42,543 bases of DNA from Methyloceanibacter superfactus (GTDB lineage: Bacteria > Pseudomonadota > Alphaproteobacteria > Rhizobiales > Methyloligellaceae), in assembly GCF_001723305.1 (NCBI RefSeq), contig NZ_LPWF01000007.1, positions 1 to 42,543 on the forward strand, in the 5' to 3' direction. The notes below the pieces were generated by a model. It saw nothing but the letters and a program-made list of their open reading frames with translations, had not been told where the DNA came from and did not search any database. Of this stretch, positions 36,768-42,543 are shown in pieces. The first letter of the stretch is position 1. Every line of letters starts with the position of its first letter. Position numbers and translations under genes: made by a program.

Positions 36768-37835
36768 CTATGGGGCCCACGTTGCGGCCTTATAGCGGCC
36801 CGGCGACCTTTCCGGGGGCAGGGCGGGGGAGCCTTGGCCGGCAATTTCCGCCTTTTTGATGAGCTGCATGACCTGGCGGTTGAGGGGCGCGGCGATCCCG
36901 TGCTTCTCCGCCAGCCTGACGATCTCCCCTTGAATATAGTCGATTTCGGTGGGCCGGCCGGCCCGCAAATCCTCCCACATGGACGAGCGGGCGGTCTTGT
37001 CGATGGCCATCATGCCGCGGGCGGCCAGCCGGAACAGGATATCGGGGAGGCTGAGGGCAAAGGCGATCAGCCGCGGCGGCAGTCCCTCCACGGGGGCGGG
37101 GCGGATGCCGGCGGCGGCGAGGACGGCCAGGCCTTCGAGCATCTGCCGCGAGATCAGGAGGCGCCAGCGCCGGTCGCCAAGCTGCTCGATCAGCGGCAGG
37201 TCTGACAAGGCATTGAGCGCGTTGTTGAGATTGACCAGGAGCTTGCCCCATAGGGCTGCGTCAATATCATCGTGCTCGGCAACGGGCGCGCCGAGGACAT
37301 TGAGCAGGTCGCGCAAACCCGCCACGCCTCCTTCGATTTGTATGGTGCCGCTGGTCGCCCGATGAACGTGAGGCGCATCCCCGTCCTTCTTGGTCTGCAC
37401 CACGTTGAACGGCACCATGGCATCGACAACCCTGTAGTCGCGGCCGAGACCTTGACGCAGGATTTCCGCGTTCTCGACGCCATTTTGTAGGCTGACCACG
37501 ATCGCACCGGCCGGCGCGTGCGCGGCGATCGATTGCGCCATGGCTGCGGTGTCGCGCGACTTCACGGTGACCAGCACGACATCGGCGGATCGGAAAGCGG
37601 TGGCCGGGTCCAATGCGAGCTTGAGCGCGTCGGGCGGCAAGACCTCGTCGCGGCCGTCGAGGTCGGACATGCGCAAGCCGTGCCGGGCGATCGCCTTTGC
37701 GAGCGGTTCGCGCAAGAGAAGCGTGACACCGCGTCCGGCCGCCGCGAGGTGCGCCCCGACATGGCAGCCGACGCTGCCGGCCCCGGCGATAACGATGGAC
37801 GATGAGGCGGCGGGACGACGGGAGTCGAATGTCAT
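36768..37835 (-). CDS. Ketopantoate reductase family protein
   Basis: A 355-residue NADPH-dependent reductase of the PanE/ApbA family. The dinucleotide fold opens with IVIAGAGSVGCHVGAHLAAA; VTVKSRDT carries the catalytic-type Lys; SLQNGVEN and KLLVNLNNALNAL are family segments; the C-terminal helical domain includes SSMWEDLRAGRPTEIDYIQG with the conserved Ser/Asp-Glu. ApbA/PanE reduces 2-dehydropantoate in pantothenate synthesis, but many paralogues act on other keto acids, so the symbol is withheld. It is divergent from the alpha-hydroxyacid oxidase gene. Confidence 0.92.
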   Translation of the reverse strand: MTFDSRRPAASSSIVIAGAGSVGCHVGAHLAAAGRGVTLLLREPLAKAIARHGLRMSDLDGRDEVLPPDALKLALDPATAFRSADVVLVTVKSRDTAAMAQSIAAHAPAGAIVVSLQNGVENAEILRQGLGRDYRVVDAMVPFNVVQTKKDGDAPHVHRATSGTIQIEGGVAGLRDLLNVLGAPVAEHDDIDAALWGKLLVNLNNALNALSDLPLIEQLGDRRWRLLISRQMLEGLAVLAAAGIRPAPVEGLPPRLIAFALSLPDILFRLAARGMMAIDKTARSSMWEDLRAGRPTEIDYIQGEIVRLAEKHGIAAPLNRQVMQLIKKAEIAGQGSPALPPERSPGRYKAATWAP

Positions 37836-37982
37836 GGAAGCGACTTAATCATGATGCGGGCTTAATTGCCGGGCAGGCTTGGTTTTAGCCGCGCCGGAGG
37901 CGATAGTAACGGCTTCGGTCGGGGGCGCGTCAAATTCACCGGTGGATTTGTGCACTGCGCCAGTACGGAGTAGAGCGCGGGC

Positions 37983-39221
37983 ATGAACCAACGCTTCGAC
38001 AGTCATCTTGCTGATATCGCGGCGGAACCTATTGCGCCGATCGAAACGCCGGCGCTGCGCGGCGGCGCCATGGTCAGGCCGCCAGCGATGGCGGTGCATC
38101 CCGGTCATCTCAAAGCTGCCGCCAAACGGCGGCTGCCGAGCGCGGTCTTCGATTTTCTGGAAGGCGGCTCGAACGACGAGGTGACGCTCAAGCGCAATCT
38201 CGCCGATTTCGAAGCGTTGCGTCTTAATCAGCGGGTGTTCGATCATGTGGCCTCGCGCAACTTGCGCACGACCTTGTTCGGACAGCGTGCGTCGATGCCC
38301 GTGGCGCTGGCGCCGATCGGCATGGGCGGCGTGTTCCATCCGCGCGCCGAAATCCATGCCGCGCGAGCCGCCGCCTCGTTCGGCGTGCCTTACTGTCTCA
38401 GCACCTTGTCGAGTTGCTCGATCGAGGAGGTCGCGGCCGAGGTCGGCGCGCCCTTCATGTTCCAGCTCTATATGTTCAAGGACCGCGCGATCAACGCGGC
38501 GCTTCTGCAGAGAGCCGATCAAGCTCATTGCCCGGCGCTCGTCCTCAACGTGGACACGGCCGTGCAGGGCCGGCGCAATCGCGATCTCGACAACGGCCTG
38601 ACCATACCGCTCCGATTGCGTCCGCAACATATCGTTCGCATCCTGCAAAAGCCGCGCTGGCTGCTCAACTGGCTGCTCAAGAAGCCAACGCTCGGCAATC
38701 TGGCGCCCTATTCGCCGGACGGCTCGGATCTCGCCACAGTGTCGGCTTGGGCGGAGCCGCGGTTCAAGGGTGCGGTGACCGCGGCCGATCTCGAATGGAT
38801 CCGGCACACCTGGCCGCGCAAGCTCGTGGTCAAAGGCATTCTCGATGCCGAGGACGCGAAGCTCGCGGCCAAGCTCGGAGCGGACGCCATTGTCATCTCC
38901 AATCACGGTGGACGGCAGCTTGACGGCGCCAGCAGTACCGCGAGCATGCTGCCCGGCATTCGCGAGGCGGTCGGCGATGATGTCGAGTTGATCCTCGACA
39001 GCGGCGTGCGGTCTGGCTTTGACGTGCTGAAGGCGCTCGGCCTCGGCGCCCATGGCTGCCTGATCGGACGCGCGTTCGTCTATGGGCTGGCAGCGGGCGG
39101 GCAAAGGGGTGTGGCCGCCGCGCTCGAGCTGATTGCGCAAGAACTCGACGAGGCGATGACGCTGACGGGAACCGCCGACGCAACGCCCTGCCGAGTGGTC
39201 TCGTGCTGCGTTGAGCTTTAA
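37983..39221 (+). CDS. FMN-dependent alpha-hydroxyacid oxidase/dehydrogenase
   Basis: A 412-residue TIM-barrel flavoenzyme of the LldD/glycolate oxidase family. Active-site and FMN segments: [47 protein letters not shown] (Lys contact), [13 protein letters not shown] with the catalytic His, then [17 protein letters not shown] and [11 protein letters not shown]. It oxidises an L-2-hydroxyacid such as lactate, mandelate or glycolate; which one is not determinable. The C-terminus ends in an unusual VVSCCVEL. It overlaps the GlcG-like gene by four bases tail to tail, hinting at a glycolate or lactate context. Confidence 0.93.
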   Translation: MNQRFDSHLADIAAEPIAPIETPALRGGAMVRPPAMAVHPGHLKAAAKRRLPSAVFDFLEGGSNDEVTLKRNLADFEALRLNQRVFDHVASRNLRTTLFGQRASMPVALAPIGMGGVFHPRAEIHAARAAASFGVPYCLSTLSSCSIEEVAAEVGAPFMFQLYMFKDRAINAALLQRADQAHCPALVLNVDTAVQGRRNRDLDNGLTIPLRLRPQHIVRILQKPRWLLNWLLKKPTLGNLAPYSPDGSDLATVSAWAEPRFKGAVTAADLEWIRHTWPRKLVVKGILDAEDAKLAAKLGADAIVISNHGGRQLDGASSTASMLPGIREAVGDDVELILDSGVRSGFDVLKALGLGAHGCLIGRAFVYGLAAGGQRGVAAALELIAQELDEAMTLTGTADATPCRVVSCCVEL

Positions 39222-39652
39222 GTCCGCCAGGGATGCTCCGGCAACTCGCTGACGCCCAACACCGCAACGCCCGCAGCTGCGACGGCATGATCGTTCTCAA
39301 CCGAGCTGCCGCTGACGCCGATGGCGCCGACGAGCACGCCATCCTCATCGACGATGGGGAGGCCGCCTGGAAACGTGATCAGGCCGTCATTGGAATGCTC
39401 GATGCCGTAAAGCGGTTTGGCCGGCTGCGACAGCTGGCCGAGGTCGCCGGTGGCCATGCCGAAGAAACAGGCGGTCCGCGCCTTCTTGATGGCGATGTCG
39501 ATGGAGCCAACCCAGGCGTCGTCCATGCGGATGAACGCTTTGAGATTGGCGCCGGAATCGACCACGGCGATGCACATCTGGGTCTTCATCTGGACCGCCT
39601 TCTTGCGCGCGGCTTCGATGGCTTTCTCGGCATTCGCTAAATTGACGTGCAT
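39218..39652 (-). CDS. GlcG/HbpS-type small protein
   Basis: A 144-residue protein of the GlcG/HbpS (DUF336) family. Recognisable segments: [60 protein letters not shown], then [16 protein letters not shown]. HbpS binds haem in Streptomyces; GlcG lies in the E. coli glycolate operon with unknown action. Its stop overlaps that of the FMN hydroxyacid oxidase gene in TTAA, which serves as TAA on both strands. The pairing with an alpha-hydroxyacid oxidase supports a glycolate-like link, inferred from context only. Confidence 0.93.
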   Translation of the reverse strand: MHVNLANAEKAIEAARKKAVQMKTQMCIAVVDSGANLKAFIRMDDAWVGSIDIAIKKARTACFFGMATGDLGQLSQPAKPLYGIEHSNDGLITFPGGLPIVDEDGVLVGAIGVSGSSVENDHAVAAAGVAVLGVSELPEHPWRT

Positions 39653-39845
39653 TGGGGTCTCCTCCTCGGGGCTCTATGAAAGCGTCATAGCCGGAATTCG
39701 GGGAATAAGGTGTAAACGCGTCATTCGCGAATTGGTGGCGGCGATTGTAGAAAACAAGGCCGGCCCGCCCTTGAGCGAGGTCATAGGCAGATCGGCGGGC
39801 GCCAAGGTAGGGTTGGCCTCCGGACAGCTTGCGGCGAAAGGTTGA

Positions 39846-41027
39846 ATGACGAACGACAACGTGCAGGCAAAGCGCGGCGGTCTCGCCGCGGCGACCCCAG
39901 GCCGCGTGCGGGCCGTGCTTGCGGTGGTGCTGATCGCCGTCTTTGCGCTTCTCCAAATCACGCCCCATGTGGCGCCGGAGCCCGAAGATCCGTTGGCCTG
40001 GCAGGACGACGGACGCCTTCACGTGTTCGTTCACCCGGACTGCCCCCATTGCCACGCGGCGCTGCGGTTTCTGCGAGCCTCGCCGGATATCGCCTTTGAG
40101 TTGCACAACGTCGCCACGCCGGCGAACGAGCATTTGTTTCGCATGGTCGCGGATCAGCTGGGCATTCCGGAGAGCGCATTGGGGGTGCCGCTCTTCGTCG
40201 CCGGGAATCGCCACATGATCGGTTTCGATACGCCGGCGGCGACGGGGCCCGCGCTCCGGGCGCTTGTCGGGGGTGCCACGGATGCGGTGCCCGGTGAGCC
40301 GCGACCCATCGACCTGCCGGTTTTCGGCGAGATCGACCCCGCGCATTATTCATTGTTCGCGCTCACGGCGGTGATGGGCCTCGCCGACGGCTTCAATCCG
40401 TGCGCCATGTGGGTCCTGATCTACCTGATCTCGCTCATTGCCGGACTCAAGGACCGCGCCAAGATCTGGTGGCTGGTCGGCACCTTCGTGATCACGTCCG
40501 GCATCCTCTATTTCCTGTTGATGACGGCGTGGCTCAACATGTTCCTGGTCGTCGGCTATGTGCGGCCGCTGACCCAACTCGTCGCCTTGGCGGCCATCGG
40601 CTTCGGCATCAGCCATCTCTATGAGATCGTGTGGAGCCGCGGCGTGATCGAATGCGAGGTCGGCGATGTGGAGCAGCGCCAGCGCACCATGGCCCGCATC
40701 CGCGACGTGGTCGCGGCGCCGGTCGGTCTCGCCAGTCTCGCTCTCGTGACGGGGCTGGCCTTTGCCGTCAACGCGGTGGAGTTCATCTGCTCGGCGGCGC
40801 TGCCCGCCATCTATACCCATGTGCTGGCGTTGAGCGATCTCTCGGTGGCGGGCTACTACGGCTACATCGCGCTCTATGTCGTCTTCTTCATGCTCGACGA
40901 CTTGATCATTTTCGGACTGGCGGCGTTCGCCGTGCAAAAGATCATCAACACGCGCTACGCGGTCCTGAGTCGGCTCGCGGGCGGCGTGGTCTTGATCGGC
41001 TTGGGCGCGTGGATGCTGGCGCGGTGA
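39846..41027 (+). CDS. Glutaredoxin-CcdA/DsbD-like fusion membrane protein
   Basis: A 393-residue protein. A membrane anchor at residues about 23-41 puts the next domain outside: a thioredoxin/glutaredoxin-like module with HPDCPHCHAAL, the redox pair C66-x-x-C69. After a linker (about 150-165) follows a polytopic CcdA/DsbD-like domain with seven or so helices, whose Cys residues sit in DGFNPCAMWV (C186) and EFICSAALPAIY (C315), the arrangement that passes electrons across the membrane in DsbD/CcdA. It probably carries reducing power outward to C66/C69. The upstream gene is divergent (GlcG-like) and prs converges downstream. Confidence 0.88.
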   Translation: MTNDNVQAKRGGLAAATPGRVRAVLAVVLIAVFALLQITPHVAPEPEDPLAWQDDGRLHVFVHPDCPHCHAALRFLRASPDIAFELHNVATPANEHLFRMVADQLGIPESALGVPLFVAGNRHMIGFDTPAATGPALRALVGGATDAVPGEPRPIDLPVFGEIDPAHYSLFALTAVMGLADGFNPCAMWVLIYLISLIAGLKDRAKIWWLVGTFVITSGILYFLLMTAWLNMFLVVGYVRPLTQLVALAAIGFGISHLYEIVWSRGVIECEVGDVEQRQRTMARIRDVVAAPVGLASLALVTGLAFAVNAVEFICSAALPAIYTHVLALSDLSVAGYYGYIALYVVFFMLDDLIIFGLAAFAVQKIINTRYAVLSRLAGGVVLIGLGAWMLAR

Positions 41028-41034
41028 GGGCGGC

Positions 41035-41967
41035 CTAGTAGAACAGGCTCGACACCGACTTCTCCTCGGCGGTGCGGGCAATGGCCTCGCCGAGCAGCGG
41101 GGCGATGGGCAGCACCCGGATATTGTGCGCCTTGACCACCGAGTCGCTCGGCTGGATCGAGTCGGTGATAACCAGCTCCTTCAGCCGCGATGCCATGATG
41201 CGCGCGACAGCGCCGCCCGACAGCACACCATGGGTGATGTAGCCGGTGACCACATTGGCGCCTTGCTCGAGCAGGGCCTCAGCCGCATTCACCAGCGTGC
41301 CGCCTGAATCGATGATGTCGTCGACGAGGATGCAGGTGTGCCCGGCGACGTCGCCGATCACGTTCATCACCTCCGACTCGCCGGGACGCTCGCGCCGCTT
41401 GTCGACTATGGCGAGCGGCGCGTCGATGCGCTTGGCCAGGCCGCGCGCGCGGACCACGCCGCCGACGTCCGGCGAGACCACCATGAGGTTGTCGTTGGGG
41501 AAGACGTCCTTGATGTCCTGCACCATGACCGGCGCGGCGAACAGATTGTCGGTGGGAATATCGAAGAAGCCCTGAATCTGGCCGGCATGCAGGTCTAGCG
41601 TCAGTACGCGGGTCGCGCCGGCGCGGACGATCATGTTGGCGACCAGCTTAGCCGAGATCGGCGTGCGCGGACCGGGTTTGCGGTCCTGGCGGGCATAGCC
41701 GAAATACGGCACGACCGCGGTGATGCGCCGTGCCGACGCCCGCTTCAGGGCGTCGACCAGAATGAGCAACTCCATCAAGTGGTCGTTGGCCGGCGCCGAG
41801 GTCGATTGAAGGATGAACACGTCCTCGCCGCGGACGTTCTCCTGCACCTCGACGAAAATCTCCATGTCGGCAAAGCGCCGGACGATGCAGCGGGCCAAAG
41901 GAATGTCGAGATAAGCGGCGATCGCCTCGGCGAGAGGGCGGTTGCTGTTGCCTGCAACCAATTTCAT
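41035..41967 (-). CDS. prs: Ribose-phosphate pyrophosphokinase (PRPP synthetase)
   Basis: The enzyme makes PRPP from ribose-5-phosphate and ATP for nucleotide, His and Trp synthesis. The 310-residue protein is complete: [92 protein letters not shown], and the PRPP loop [24 protein letters not shown] lies eight bases before the ATG. PRPP is also the substrate of apt, but prs is 16 kb away and simply housekeeping. Confidence 0.98.
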   Translation of the reverse strand: MKLVAGNSNRPLAEAIAAYLDIPLARCIVRRFADMEIFVEVQENVRGEDVFILQSTSAPANDHLMELLILVDALKRASARRITAVVPYFGYARQDRKPGPRTPISAKLVANMIVRAGATRVLTLDLHAGQIQGFFDIPTDNLFAAPVMVQDIKDVFPNDNLMVVSPDVGGVVRARGLAKRIDAPLAIVDKRRERPGESEVMNVIGDVAGHTCILVDDIIDSGGTLVNAAEALLEQGANVVTGYITHGVLSGGAVARIMASRLKELVITDSIQPSDSVVKAHNIRVLPIAPLLGEAIARTAEEKSVSSLFY

Positions 41968-42089
41968 AGCGAGCGCTCCTCGAGCACGTCAGTCCCCGCG
42001 AGGCGGGCTGCTCGGCCTCCGCGCCACGGCGGCTTTTAACAAGCGTGTGGCACTTCTGTAAACTCGCCACGCGCGCCCTGTGGATGAGG

Positions 42090-42543
42090 TCAACTCGATT
42101 TCGGTAGGAGCTTGACGATGCCGTCGGCCGCGGCGCCGGCCGCGGCGTCGGCAATGGCGCCCCACGGGCCGTTCAGAGAGCCTTTCGGAATGGTGTTCTG
42201 CTGCGACACTGTGCCCAGGCGTTTGCCGCTGATCGAGCACCTGCCAGTCGATGCGGATGGACTCCTTGCCCCCGCTGGCGCTGCTCAATTTCACGATGCC
42301 CTTCACCGTATAGACGTTGGTGGATGTCCCGTTGGCGAGCTTGATGCCGTCCTTGTAGAGCCGCTTCTTGAGGGCCGTCGTCAGGGACCTGCGGCCATCG
42401 CCCGGGGCGCCGGTCACGGGGGCGACGAGCACGCCGGACGGCTTCGGGGCAGGTGCCGGCCTGGCGGCAGCGGCGGTGGATGCGGTGGCGGCGCTGCTGC
42501 GGCGCCGGGGGGCCGGCGGCGGACGGGCGCGAGGCCCGGCTCC
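42090..42543 (-). CDS. Conserved protein, 5' end outside window, frameshift near 42230
   Basis: Only the C-terminal part lies in the window. The Ala/Pro/Arg-rich portion at the window edge leads to PKPSGVLVAPVTGAPGDGRR, TALKKRLYKDGIKL, and VYTVKGIVKLSSASGGKESI. In one frame the sequence then becomes Arg/His-rich; the alternative frame after about 42230 reads KRLGTVSQQNTIPKGSLNGP, GAIADAAAGAAADGIVKLLP, and stops at TGA 42090-42092. This second reading is clearly the real end. I do not recognise the family. It may be a lipoprotein or envelope protein; the N-terminus is needed to judge. Confidence 0.6.

Overview
The window is GC-rich, densely packed bacterial chromosome. Gene content points to an alphaproteobacterium, most likely Hyphomicrobiales (Rhizobiales): a Usg-family protein, a BA14K-type secreted protein, DUF6111- and DUF1285-type proteins, a bc1 complex whose cytochrome b and c1 are read as one polypeptide (as in Bradyrhizobium FbcH), a groESL operon under a CIRCE operator, and a FixK/FNR-type box next to hemF. 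The genes are almost all core chromosomal. I see no phage, transposase, integrase, CRISPR, tRNA or rRNA.

Layout. 1-2853: secreted hypothetical protein, NUDIX hydrolase, WrbA-type quinone reductase, GNAT acetyltransferase. 2872-9779 (minus): a tight four-gene operon, MoxR ATPase, DUF58, BatA/DUF4159 membrane protein, and a large glutamine-amidotransferase-like membrane protein. 9941-12103: DUF1285, DUF6111 and CCA tRNA nucleotidyltransferase. 12100-15139 (minus): DUF72 protein and groEL/groES. 15380-18893: Usg, DM13 protein, desaturase, BA14K, cold-shock protein, small membrane protein. 18900-23440: hemF, petA, petBC and a Mo-cofactor-fold periplasmic protein. 23461-28788: methionine/adenine salvage genes mtnP, apt and mtnA, then a MgtC/DUF4010 transporter-like protein and a streptogramin-lyase-like beta-propeller. 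28813-34058: Tyr/Gly/Arg-rich secreted protein, aldolase-dehydrogenase fusion, methyl-accepting protein, DUF502 protein. 34061-37835 (minus): ychF, pth, rplY (L25) and a ketopantoate-reductase-like gene. 37983-42543: FMN alpha-hydroxyacid oxidase, GlcG-like protein, a glutaredoxin-CcdA fusion, prs and a partial conserved protein.

How genes work together. MtnP releases adenine and methylthioribose-1-phosphate; Apt recycles the adenine and MtnA isomerises the sugar phosphate, so three adjacent genes handle both products of one reaction. HemF feeds haem synthesis beside the haem-rich bc1 complex, with an anaerobic-type regulator site between them. GroES/GroEL carry both a HrcA operator and a plausible heat-shock promoter. 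YchF, Pth and L25 form a translation-linked group.

The dominant anomaly is technical or evolutionary: at least ten genes carry one-base indels, many at short G runs. Four proteins contain compensated pairs, so the frame stays open while an internal segment is scrambled. Because the genes hit are unrelated and several are normally essential, I read these mainly as sequence errors. No clearly new system was found; the best candidates are the glutaredoxin-CcdA fusion, the salvage cluster with a nearby aldolase-dehydrogenase, the FixK/FNR-type box at hemF and the overlapping CIRCE/heat-shock promoter.
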